Shown here in pieces: positions 34,401-53,994 of a DNA stretch of 64,000 nt. Source of the DNA: Lamellibrachia columna (taxonomy: Eukaryota > Annelida > Polychaeta > Sabellida > Siboglinidae); the NCBI GenBank assembly GCA_963662155.1, contig OY759266.1, forward strand, positions 5,432,526 to 5,496,525, in the 5' to 3' direction. Below the pieces are notes generated by a model that did not search any database, was not told where the DNA came from, and worked only from the letters and a program-made list of their open reading frames with translations. Each line of letters begins with the position of its first letter. Within the stretch, counting starts at the first letter, position 1. Position numbers and translations under genes: made by a program.

Positions 34401-37400
34401 GTTGTCTTTAGGAGCAGGAATATTGCACGCATATATGAAGCAGGCCGGAACACCGGTGTGCTTTCGCATTGCTCTCTATCCGTGCCCTTTAGCGTGTCGA
34501 TCGTAAACAGTGGTTACGCACTTAAATAGTGGAACTGAATTGCGTTACGTCATCGCGGCAAAGTCTTGCCTCGAACAAAGACAGCTTTAGCGACGCGCGA
34601 CGGGCAGCCAGCGAAGCAGGGAATAAAATTCAGTACAATACAATCGCAGGCAGAGGTGTCTGCTGCTTAATGTTGAACCTATTGATGTATAGCTAAGTTG
34701 TGGACGGCAATTTATTTTATGTGAATATTATTTCTTAGCGCTCTTTCACAACGGGTGAGTCAACGTTTTGCCGACGCGTCCAAATTAACGCCGCTTCAGA
34801 TCGTGCAACCATTAAGACAACATTAGTGCCCAGACCGGGATATAGAAAAGAGGTAGGCTGCGTCTAAGTAAACTGTAGCGTACCATGTGAAACCACCATT
34901 AATATTGTTAAAATTGCGTAGAAATATTCATCCTGTCAGATGTATATAATACTTCATACCAAGCAGGCATACACGTTTAATTTACAATTAAATACTACAA
35001 GATTACCGTCGCATCGTATTTTCATGAACACTATTTCTTTGATTCGAGGCAACATATTTTACAGTAACCTGAACGGTTGTAAGCGATTTATCAACTTTAG
35101 CAGTCAATAAAAATGTTATCTCCCGACTTCCAAATCGCTTTTGTTGATTATAACATTGACGGACTGGTGTTGACGGACTGGTGTTGACGGACTGGTGTTG
35201 ACGGACTGGTGTTGACGGACTGGTGTTGACGGACTGGTGTTGACGGACTGGTGTTGACGGACTGGTGTTGACGGACTGGTGTTGACGGACTGGTGTTGAC
35301 GGACTGGTGTTGACGGACTGGTGTTGACGGACTGGTGTTGACGGACTGGTGTTGACGGACTGGTGTTGACGGACTGGTGTTGACGGACTGGTGTTGACGG
35401 ACTGGTCTTGGCGGACTGGTCTTGACGGACTGGTCTTGACGGACTGGTCTTGACGGACTGGTCTTGGCGGACTGGTCTTGGCGGACTGGTCTTGACGGAC
35501 TGGTCTTGACGGACTGGTCTTGGCGGACTGGTCTTGACGGACTGGTCTTGGCGGACTGGTCTTGACGGACTGGTCTTGACGGACTGGTCTTGACGGACTG
35601 GTCTTGACGCGTCGATAAGATGCAATATATTCGATGTGGAATAGCCTTTTATCATGTAGGGTAGGTCATCATAAACTAATCTAAGCATATAGGAGACATC
35701 TTTTTGGTTTCATCCAACAACAATGTAATATGAACATATGCTGTGACTACGAGTTGTCAGACAATGCGCTGTCGTACTTATAGATCCGTTTGAGAAGGCG
35801 TGTGCCGTGGTGGCAGGCAGACTGGGCAGCGACTGGATCCGACTCTATCGCCACCTGCCATTCCATCCTGCGCGAGGGAACGCCACCATTGATGGCGACA
35901 TTCAGGTCAGTCATCTTGTAGTCATCTTGTAGTCATTTATGTGTATGCATTAAAGGATCATGCCTCAGTTACACTTCCTGGTGTGTTACAGTGTGTTACG
36001 AATGTAGGGCACAGTAATTTGAGATATGTGCAATTTAAAAAAAATCATATCATCTGACATAACTGCATTTGAGCCAGGCACATTGGCAAGTTTGCTGGTA
36101 GAACGTGTTGACCGTGTAACTGTTGGTTTTTAGATGATTTCAATAGGCGGAAGGATTGTTGGCAATTTTTTCGCCGCAGGGCACGTGCGCGTAGTAATTC
36201 ATGCAGAAATTGGTAAAAATGTACGGGTGTGGTACGTTGAGGCATTTTTTTATTAGTTAGAAGTATGAGACATTAACTAAACTCGATCAGCATGTCAATG
36301 AGATGATGACAACGGCAGGTAAGAAGTTTCAGATTTTTGGATGGTCCCGTTGTCTTATAATCGTGCAAAACGTTAACATGGTTGCCAATGGGAAACGTAA
36401 CAGTAGGCTGAACCCTTAATCCCCGGTATAGATCCTCACTAACTGTTTCTATTGTTTATCACTAGCGGCTCTAACAACCTCAACAATGAGATTTTCGTCT
36501 TCAGAATAAATTATGTTTCGCCGATATAGGCCTAAACGAGTTGTGCCCTGATATGTTTGTATTAAAAATGTCAGGGATATGAATACACATTTTAGTTTGT
36601 TATGTCGTGTATATCTGAGACTCGACAAATCTAAGCGAGCTACATTTGTCGAACTTAACTTGCCCGGATGTAATAACTTGTTCGGATGTAATCATTTGGC
36701 TGGATATGATAACTTAATCTGATTCCATCTCATTGGACAATAAACACATCGAAACCCTCTATAGTCCCTCTGAATGGCCCGTTGAGGCATTTGGCCATAT
36801 AGGTATAAGGTAGCTTAGGACAGCTCTGACTCGATGTCTGCGACAAATAAATTGTGTAAGCTTTCATTCGGCGTCTTCCACGGACAGCTACTGACAGACG
36901 CTCCCCGGACCAGTCTCGAGGCCATCGTCGCGCGAAGTCTTGACAAGTGGCGCATTTATCACACCCGGGCCAAGATCGACGACCTCAGGGAGACACTGAA
37001 TGTCATTGGACGACATGATATTTTACGGGTACGCATTGTTTCCGTTAAATCGCCATCTTCTTCTTCATATTAGCCATAGTCCCCGGGGGCCGTCGACAAC
37101 TTAACATCCCCTGTCACTCCACGTCCTCGTCATCTCCCGTGCAATATGTCCTCACTATCTCCCGTGCAACATGTCCTCGCCATCTCCCGTGCAATGTGTC
37201 CTCGCTATATCTCGTGCAATATGTCCTCACCATCTCCCGTGCAACATGTCCTCGCCATCTCCCGTGCAATGTGTCCTCGCTATCTCCCGTGCAATATGTC
37301 CTCGCCATCAAGAAGGTAAAAGGTAAAGGTCAGTTTTTATATAGCGCGGTATCCAGTCCTTAGGACTGCTCAAAGCGCTTTACACTTCACCCCCTGGCAA

Positions 37401-38641
37401 ACCTGTTCATTCCAAGGCCATCTCAACCTATCTGGGAAACATTCAGCCACGCTGCAATTTCTGCGCGTATTGCCAGGTACTCATTTATACAGCTGAGTGA
37501 ACTGTGACAACGTGGGGTGATCAAACTTGCCAAAGGTTCGAAGTGACCACAGTGGGATTTGAAACCGGGTTCTCTTGATTGAGAGTCCGGCCTTCTAAGG
37601 CGCCCCACATCTTGTTTGCAGTATGCTGGCCTCCGGTTGCCCACTGTCTCAGGGTGTTGATGCAGGAGGATCGCTTTCGTTCTGGCTTGTTCTTTCTATC
37701 TACTTCGCCTTCGACTGACGCTAACACTTTTCCAGTGTCCATATTTTAATAGTTTCCGCGGCTTTAACTGTGCTGTCAGTGCTTTGCCTTCTGTCTGAAT
37801 AACTAACTGTAATGTATATGAAGTCACTACGAAAAGTAAAAAGAAAAACAACAATTGTGCATTTCAGAATTTGCATCATTGCTAAGCTACATATTCGTCT
37901 ATTCATATAATTTCACTTTTCAGTCTCGGTCTTTCTCTACACTGAATTTCCATTCCCAACTCAACCTTCTCCAGTCTCAGTTCTCCTTCCATTCATCGTC
38001 TCTGTGTAATTTTTGGGGTGACTTCGTCTCGATTGGCTTCCGCTTTACACCTCTATGCCGTTTTATCACACGTTTTAATATAATGTTTCAAACATCAAGT
38101 GCTCTCTATGATGGCTGATGACGATGTTTTTATGTTCCACTACCCATTAATAACGTTTTGTTTAATGTTCGGCCAACTTATGTTTTGGACATCTATTCTG
38201 CAACATAAATAAATTGTTCGCGTCGGTTAGGTCGACTCATTATCACTGAGCTACAGCTTTTATACTTGTTCATCGTGTTTGCTTGTTGATATTTGTTGAA
38301 CTCCAAGTGGGTCTACGTCTGGCAAATGCTTGCGTTTTTCTCTGAAGTAAACATGTTGACGTACAATGTTATTCAACCTTAATAGTAGTAATTGTCATTT
38401 GCTTTAACCACCATAATACTGAATAAAAGAACATTCTTGTTTCAGCAACTGTAACAAAAGTACTTAAGTTGGTCTAGTATCTTGTCCTCTACCTCTCCAG
38501 GTCATCGAGTACGAGTTGAACCCGAAGACGTCCGAGGAACCGGCGGACGACCAACCACGGTCGATGGTTGAGAATTATCTTCTGCCATACCTCAAACTTG
38601 TAGAACGGTTTGATCAGCTCCGAGCAGCCAATAAAATATGA
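31428..38641 (+). CDS. Coiled-coil protein with C-terminal death domain, 3' part
   Basis: Exons: 31428-32658, 33962-34151, 35784-35905, 36888-37028, 38501-38641 (stop TGA). All junctions keep phase, giving about 607 codons. The first exon (410 codons) is charged and helical, with long heptad-like stretches (for example EELRDLKTRLPFAKRRLLNA), and the second continues the coil (DDLEEIKILREAG). The last three exons form a death domain: VVAGRLGSDWIRLYRHL, then SLEAIVARSLDKWRIY, then LRETLNVIGRHDILR/VIEYEL. Death domains mediate homotypic assembly in apoptosis and innate immune signalling. The coiled coil suggests an oligomerising adaptor, which is inference. The first exon starts with a split codon, so an upstream exon exists; the first internal ATG is at 31470. 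I do not recognise a named orthologue. Confidence 0.8.
32780..33512 (-). pseudogene. Degenerate non-LTR retrotransposon fragment in an intron
   Basis: On the reverse strand, EKWNEYIEEVYDKE and DDTGPSLLVSKIHEELKKET resemble the start of the reverse-transcriptase region of RTE/BovB-like elements. NWLGHVMR and an EGEKGW...KDG basic stretch resemble its C-terminal end. The core polymerase motifs are deleted and frames are broken. Inserted antisense in intron 1 of the death-domain gene. A 15-bp tandem repeat has arisen inside its coding sequence. Confidence 0.55.
33378..33465. repeat. 15-bp tandem repeat within the retrotransposon remnant
   Basis: Unit TCGTATACTTCTTTA, six copies. On the reverse strand it encodes repeats of VYDKE, extending the element's own EEVYDKE motif. 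Confidence 0.9.
34152..35155. other. Death-domain gene intron 2, 5' part
   Basis: No exon or known repeat recognised. The 14-bp array begins at 35156. Confidence 0.5.
35156..35609. repeat. 14-bp minisatellite, two homogeneous blocks, about 32 copies
   Basis: 35156-35404 repeats TTGACGGACTGGTG. From about 35405 the unit switches to TTGACGGACTGGTC with TTGGC variants. Located in the intron before the death-domain exon at 35784. Confidence 0.97.
35906..36887. other. Death-domain gene intron 3
   Basis: No exon or repeat recognised apart from a short duplication of GTCATCTTGTA near 35907-35930. Confidence 0.5.
37117..37312. repeat. 25-bp tandem repeat, seven to eight copies
   Basis: Unit GTCCTCGCCATCTCCCGTGC then AATAT. 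Lies in the last intron of the death-domain gene, directly beside the SINE tail. Confidence 0.95.
37316..37622 (-). mobile_element. tRNA-like SINE, reverse orientation
   Basis: On the reverse strand a box-B-like GGTTTCAAATCCC (37554-37566) lies near the 5' end. The body follows, and the 3' end reads AAAGCGCTTTGAGCAGTCCT ... GCGCTATATAAAAAC, finishing in ACCTTTACCTTTTACCTT-type short repeats. A 'GCGCTATATAAA' tail is common in LINE-mobilised SINEs of aquatic animals. Box A is not clear. Confidence 0.55.
38630..38635 (+). terminator. AATAAA overlapping the end of the death-domain CDS
   Basis: The hexamer lies in codons Asn-Lys immediately before TGA (38639-38641). If used, the 3' UTR would be almost absent. 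Alternative signals are at 39121-39126 and 39457-39462. Confidence 0.3.
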
Positions 38642-41600
38642 GATCCATTGATTTGGGGTCAACGACTCAACAACGTATTAGACTGGCAGATCGGTGCTAA
38701 ATATTAGATAAATTGTATGTCCGACTGATTGATGGTGCTAAACACAGAATAATTTAGTCTTCATATCATTTGAAATGTAATGGTTTTACTCGAATGTTTA
38801 GTTTTTACTCGAAATATTTTGTAACTCCAATCAGTATTGTGTTTGTAATATCGAAATGCACATAGAATGTTTCAAGTGTGCACGCGGCCTATTGCTTGTG
38901 TGTCTGTAATATCCAAAACAGTTGTCTACATTCATTTTCTAAGCACAACATTCGTTAGTGTTTGAACAGACGCAAAGGTGCAGACCGTCATGAACACAAT
39001 GTGCAATCTTGCTAAACAGAGCATTGTTTCTATGTTAATCGCTGCTAACTATGCAAAGAACGTTATCACAAATCAACGAAACAATGGAGAATTGGTGTTC
39101 TAGTAACGAAGCTATTTATTAATAAATACCTTTCACGAGAGATTAATTGAACGATGTGACATTCAACTGTAGCCATGTTCATACGACAGTCACTGAAACG
39201 AATTAGTTCATATGTGGAAGTGAAACTGTATAAATAAGGAACAGTCCAATGCGTTTATTTATATGCACGCACAAACACACACAGGTGAATACACTAAACT
39301 AGAACATGAGCCTTCCAAATTACATTTGAAGTAGCAAAAGTGCGCCACTCCTGGGAGACTCGACGTAGCCAGCAAATGATCGCCAATGTTCCCACGTGTA
39401 TAATAACGAAACTATGAATTATGCATATATTGTACAACATTTGGTCAACTAAGATCAATAAAATACTGACGAAAATGCTGGAACGTATTCGTGTTAAAAT
39501 ACTGCAATGGTCACTTGATGTGCTTAGTGTGAATAAGGTGGCATGGTTCGGTTGTTGATCTCAGTTCCGTTCACAGGAAACATGATCTCGGTGATCATTC
39601 ACTGCATTGAAAACATACCCAGATAAACGAAATACCACCAGTAATAAGTCCATAGACTGTATTACATAAGAACAATTAATTTGATTATGAGTAAAAGAAA
39701 GGTGGTCAACGGCAAATAAAACATTACCTGGAAATTGCTTAATAGATTTCAAAATGAAAATCCTAGCGTTCCCCAACGGAGACGCTCAATTTAGGCAGGT
39801 TCTTTCAACATACGTTTATGTAAACATTGTGGGTAATATTTCATTTGCAATATTTCATAGTGACATTGCCGTTGACAAACACCAACGCTGAAAGATACAG
39901 ACTGCCATTTAGCCATTCGTTTGTTTGTTCTGACCGTATATAATGATATTCATTCCAGTCACAGAAGAACTGCTTGCTATGTAATACACGTTTTCTTTCT
40001 ACAAGGTGCTTCTAATATGTGTAAAGAAAATGTATACAGGTTTTGGTAATGTCTATCGCGGGAGAACGTCTGGAAATCATATTAAAAGGAAACAAACAGG
40101 TGTCTCTCAACAACGTTGGTTTTCAGGTTTGTTTGTTATTTATGCAATGAAACGTTGCACATATCACACGTGTTGCACAATGACACATCAGTTGGTGAAT
40201 CACGGAATAATTAAGCAATTTACAGTGTGTCGAGATATGTTCATAAAACAGTACAGATTATTGAATAAAACGGATTATCGAAAAACAGACATGTGACCAC
40301 ACTGTGGCACGTGACCACACTGTGTCACGTGACCACACTGTGGCACGTGACCACAACATGGCACGTGACCACACTGTGGCACGTGACCACACTGTCCAGG
40401 TGAACGAGGTTGTCAATTGCGTAATTCATCTGATAAAAGTGATGCATCGATTGTGCTCCCAAAATACTGTATGTTTAACATGTACACTGTATCTACATGT
40501 GTGCTTTGATTTTTAGCATTTCATAAAATAATAACATATACATGCATAAAATACAGTATATAAATGTTCAAAAGAAATAACTCACAAACAATAACGAAAA
40601 GCTATACTTATGCCTTGGTTCTAAGCCTCGTACACACCAACATGAAATGTATATGACACCGTCCAGGAATGTGAATATGAATATAGCATAAAAAGAACCA
40701 AACAACTCTATAGAGAAACAAAATGCTGAAATACATTATATATTACGATACAATCACATACTTAACTGTGAAACGCAGATGAGGTGAAAGTCCAGCGGTA
40801 CACAAACTGATTTGCACTTAGCCACTTAGCATAATAATTCCACACAACGGAAAGTTCGTATTTGTTGACTAAAACATATCCGCATGTCAGTGACTAACAA
40901 AAACTGTACAACATGTTCACGTACACATATACATATATAAGTGAAAGCTACGCTATTCTATAATGGATACACATGTACAACATTGATAACAACAATTATA
41001 TTCTTATACGTTATCTATGATGGATATACATGTACAACAGTTATATTTCTTATACACTAAGACAAAAATTCACTACACTGGTGTTTCCTTTCTCAGTCAT
41101 TATTGCAGTACCCAGCTGTGTTCGTTAAGCACGACATTTCGTTGATAGCATCATAGTTACAATACACATGCAACAGAGAGCAAAACTAAACTGGAATTTC
41201 AACGAACCGATAAATGCTTTCCTGTCAGGTGGCAAATACGCAAAACATTGTAATGTTTTAATCTCACTAGTTGTAGGGAAATCAATAAATGTTCCATTTG
41301 AATCATTTCCATGATTTATTTTGATTTACCGAATGTTGTTTACAGTAACAGTGCCAAAACAATCCAACAAGCATGGATAAAGTGCAAATCCTCGTGTCGC
41401 CATCTAGTGAACACACGTTCAACTAACAAAATAATGAAAGCTCGATGGGACACGTAGGATTGATTACACTGTCAATTGTATCAACATGATTTTATCTTAA
41501 AATAAATTCTCGTTAAACTCATAGCTATAGTTTAAATCTCTAGCCAGCGAAGCCACTTACATTTTTATCCAGCATAATTTTTGAAATTATTTTGCTAAAA

Positions 41601-42090
41601 ATCTGGTGTATGTGTTCAAAGTATCAGTAATATGAAATAGTCTGTAAATAACCGACATCTATTTTATGAGATTACGATATGAAACGTTTATAATCAATAT
41701 ATTTACGGAACGTCTAATGTGTCAACTGGGAGAAAGTAAGTATAACCACGCCTGTTTGATTGATCCGACAGTGGTGATAATAAAATATCACTATTGAAGA
41801 GGCAATATTTTTGTTTCTATGAAATTACAACACGGATACCCTTCCTTGCGAATAAACTTTGATTCAAATATATTTTGTGTGTCTGATAGTATGTACCAGT
41901 TATCTATGGTTGTTCATCATTTTCAAACAATACCAACCCATACTCATTTGTATCATCGGTAGATTATAATCAGACATACCACTGTCAAATGTAAGCAATA
42001 AACACACGTACAAATTGACGATGGGCGTCGTTCTTTCGAATGTTTGAAGAAAGTCAGCAGGGCTTTGAGTATTTGGGGTGGATACATCTT
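38642..42090. other. Intergenic region between convergent genes
   Basis: AT-rich and containing the 3' ends of the death-domain gene (plus) and the CDR2-like gene (minus; an AATAAA on that strand is at 41315-41320). No exon recognised. Holds the CACGTG-containing tandem repeat at 40290-40400. Confidence 0.5.
40290..40400. repeat. 18-bp tandem repeat carrying CACGTGAC in each unit
   Basis: Unit GTGGCACGTGACCACACT, about six copies with minor changes. Each holds a palindromic CACGTG E-box. Confidence 0.9.
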
Positions 42091-50344
<8,254 letters not shown>

Positions 50345-50480
50345 GATGACAACAGCGAGACGACGACCGAGAACGCAGCATAGCCAGACTCGAGGATCTA
50401 CGCTCGTGTACGTGGCATAATTAAACCTTGCGCAGGACAGTCAGCTGTGTACGGCGGTCACATGACTTCCACGTGACCGC
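50345..50480 (-). promoter_or_regulatory. Candidate CDR2 promoter region
   Basis: CpG-rich sequence directly upstream of the CDR2 ATG, in contrast to its AT-rich surroundings, with CACGTGAC (50470-50477) and CACATGAC (50459-50466) E-box-type sites in tandem. No clear TATA box. Confidence 0.35.
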
Positions 50481-52000
50481 TCCACTTAGTATGGGTGTAG
50501 ACTTTGTTTGGCTGTTTTTGTGTGCATATCACCGTGCATATAGCACCTCCCTTGTGCAGTTTGACAGTTTTGGTGAACCAGTCAGGTTAAACACTTCCGT
50601 TTTTTTATCTGTGTACACTTGCTGCAACTTAGTTTCATAGTTTCTCTAAATATTTGGTTTGTTTACCTATTTTTTGCAATAATTGTTTGACATAGGTCTA
50701 TGACTATGGGTCTATATGTATTCTCTCATTAAGTCTGCTAAAGTCAAGCGATCCAAATTACCATATTCGAGTGAATTTAAAAGAAATAGAAATACATTTT
50801 TATTTATTATATATTTTAAAAGTTGGTTTTTCTAAAAACGTTATGACAAGGGGAGTTAGAACGTTAAAAATTATTTATATCGAAAAAAAATGTGCAACCA
50901 CTTACTGTTGCTTCGGTAGTTTGTGACCTACCGTGAATCTTTTTCAAACGTATGCCTGACAACGTTGACATCTCGTAATATTGATAGCAACACGCGTGTT
51001 GCAAAAACAGAAACACACCCGTATTTGGTTTCATGACGTTGGTGTAAGGCCAGCATGTGTATTTACTTGCGTACTTTATTTGAAATAGCGTTGTTTATTG
51101 TTCATTCACTGCACAGGTGTTTTCAGTGTTATACTGAATACAATCTTTTCTGGTGGCGCATTGGGTGGGGGTATTCGGCCATGGACCCTCTTTGGCCTAA
51201 ATGTTTGATTTTTTTTGCGTATGTAACCTGTTGCGCCACTACATGATAGCAAGGTAAACTAACGGGTGACTAATCTTGTCCCCCCACGGCCTCCCCACGG
51301 CCTCCCCCTTTGTGAGATCCTAGATACGCCATCTTTTACAGTGCATAGTATTACGTAATACTAACATTTGCTCACTAACCAGATATATATTATTTAGAAT
51401 AGATAACACATATTTTCGCGTAGATATCTTTCTTATGTCACGGGTGGAACAGTAGTGTTTTAAATAACATTCATGAACATTCAGCTTTTTCCTAAACTCA
51501 ATCACGTTTCAGTTTGATATGGCAACAGTTGCGGTACGAATAGATAGGATCGATAAATGCACACAGTTTGTTTGAATGTAGGACAAAATCCCCTCAGACA
51601 TAAGCTTCCCCGGACCCCCTCCTAAATGACAACTAGGACAAACCCACCACCCACATTATATCTTATCACGTTTTTTAGAGCTATTCAGAACTAAAAATTA
51701 TTCCTTTTTATTGTTCAGTTTATTATGTATTGCCTTATATTTTTAATTGGACCACAGTTCGGATTAGGAAATGAAAAGCCAATAAACTTCGTGTACCCAA
51801 CATCAGCACGTTTCACCATAGCCAAGTTACTCTCGGGGCTCCACACTGGCCGTCTGTCTGGGTGGCTTCAGAAGCCACGGCAGTAAATACGAGGCTACAG
51901 AGGGGTATATATACAGCTACACTAATGTAAAAATCTTTGTAACGTCTTTGTAGTCATCTGGGTGTCATAAAGTGCTATGACGCGTACATTTATGCCAACA
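50481..52000. other. Intergenic, no gene recognised
   Basis: AT-rich. 51255-51330 shares sequence with 11612-11660 and has CACGGCCTCCC tandemly duplicated. Confidence 0.4.
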
Positions 52001-53043
52001 AAATTGAGAAGAACTGTATTCGGTGGCAGTGTAACGACATACAGAACTGTATTCGGTGGCAGTGTAACGACATACAGAACTGTATTCGGTGGGAGTGTGA
52101 TGACATACAGAACTGTATTCGGTGGGAGTGTGATGACATACAGAACTGTATTCGGTGGCAGTGTAACGACATACAGAACTGTATTCGGTGGCAGTGTAAC
52201 GACATACAGAACTGTATTCGGTGGGAGTGTGATGACATACAGAACTGTATTCGGTGGGAGTGTGATGACATACAGAACTGTATTCGGTGGGAGTGTAACG
52301 ACATACAGAACTGTATTCGGTGGCAGTGTAACGACATACAGAACTGTATTCGGTGGCAGTGTAACGACATACAGAACTGTATTCGGTGGGAGTGTGATGA
52401 CATACAGAACTGTATTCGGTGGGAGTGTGATGACATACAGAACTGTATTCGGTGGCAGTGTAACGACATACAGAACTGTATTCGGTGGCAGTGTAACGAC
52501 ATACAGAACTGTATTCGGTGGGAGTGTGATGACATACAGAACTGTATTCGGTGGGAGTGTGATGACATACAGAACTGTATTCGGTGGGAGTGTAACGACA
52601 TACAGAACTGTATTCGGTGGCAGTGTAACGACATACAGAACTGTATTCGGTGGCAGTGTAACGACATACAGAACTGTATTCGGTGGGAGTGTGATGACAT
52701 ACAGAACTGTATTCGGTGGGAGTGTGATGACATACAGAACTGTATTCGGTGGCAGTGTAACGACATGCAGAACTGTATTCGGTGGCAGTGTAACGACATA
52801 CAGAACTGTATTCGGTGGGAGTGTAACGACATACAGAACTGTATTCGGTGGCAGTGTAACGACATACAGAACTGTATTCGGTGGCAGTGTAACGACATAC
52901 AGAACTGTATTCGGTGGGAGTGTAACGACATACAGAACTGTATTCGGTGGGAGTGTAACGACATACAGAACTGTATTCGGTGGCAGTGTAACGACATACA
53001 GAACTGTATTCGGTGGGAGTGTGATGACATACAGAACTGTATC
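52001..53043. repeat. Minisatellite with higher-order structure, 33-bp unit, 31 copies
   Basis: The core TACAGAACTGTATTCGGTGG is followed by one of three 13-base variants: A (CAGTGTAACGACA), B (GAGTGTGATGACA) or C (GAGTGTAACGACA). Order: AABBAABBC, AABBAABBC, AABBAACAACCAB. The nine-unit block (297 bp) is itself tandemly repeated. Frames on both strands stay open for over 350 codons because 33 is divisible by three. Confidence 0.97.
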
Positions 53044-53994
53044 AACACGTGCAATAGCGGAAGGGTAATTACATCGGTACAACGATAAAACGTGGGACCC
53101 TCGTTGGTAGTAAAATCGTGGTAGTTGGTGTGACTAAACTGTATAAAAACGTATGAAAGGGGAAACGTGTTATTGCGTTCTTCGAGATTGAAACTCTCAC
53201 CATTACCCATTTTTCCTCGTGCCGTGTGGAAGCTTTCGGTGGTTTTTTTTAACCCGGCCGAGCATATTTACAAGTAAAATATATTTACCAGTAAAAGTGG
53301 ATAAAGAACTTCCTACAGGGCAGGAAACACCGAGTTGTGTTCTCATCATATCATGGGCGAATATAAAGAGTGTAACATCTCCCATAGTAGGTGTTCTGGG
53401 ACCAGTGTTTTTTTTCATTAAAAGTACATAGTAATCTACAAAAAAATCATTCAAACAATATAATAGTTATTTAGCCAGGCGGGAGATGCAAATTTCGTAA
53501 TTACTCTAAATGATCAGGTGTGTCTCCAGCACGTGGGTTCGAGCCAAATTACGATTCCTATCAAATTCACCCGTCTGCGGTTATGTTCTGATCCAATAAT
53601 TATAGCGTAGACCTTGGTAGCATCGGCTTCATCACTAAATGGGGCTTCAACGTAGACGATACTGTACAACATTGTGTCTACGTATTCAAATATATAACAA
53701 ATGCGAGGTGAATGCGACGTGGAATCCCAATTATGCTAGGTTTTACCGAACCGAACGTGTTATTTCCCCGCTACCACACTGACAGTAACCAACTATACTG
53801 GCCACCAGCGGACGCCTTCAGCTACCACAGTGGCGTCACATGGTGGGCCGGGAACCAGTCACGTCATACTCAAGACCACCGGCATGAAAGACATCCATTA
53901 TTACACATCAAATATAACATTGTTTGCAAAACTTCATTTATTACAAATAATACATCCGTCGTCCCTGCCACGACGGTCGGACGAAACGAGGACC
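53044..53994. other. Downstream of the 304-aa gene, no gene recognised
   Basis: Contains its 3' UTR on the minus strand. Small frames at 53219-53431 and 53712-54053 have no signature. On the minus strand AATAAA reads as TTTATT on plus (for example near 53935). Confidence 0.4.

Noticed and set aside
35116..35688. 190-codon Ser/Pro/Gln-rich reverse frame
   Set aside because: Translation of the 14-bp array with a 14-residue period.
51922..53210. Open frames of 360-406 codons on both strands, resembling a repeat protein
   Set aside because: Explained by the 33-bp higher-order minisatellite.
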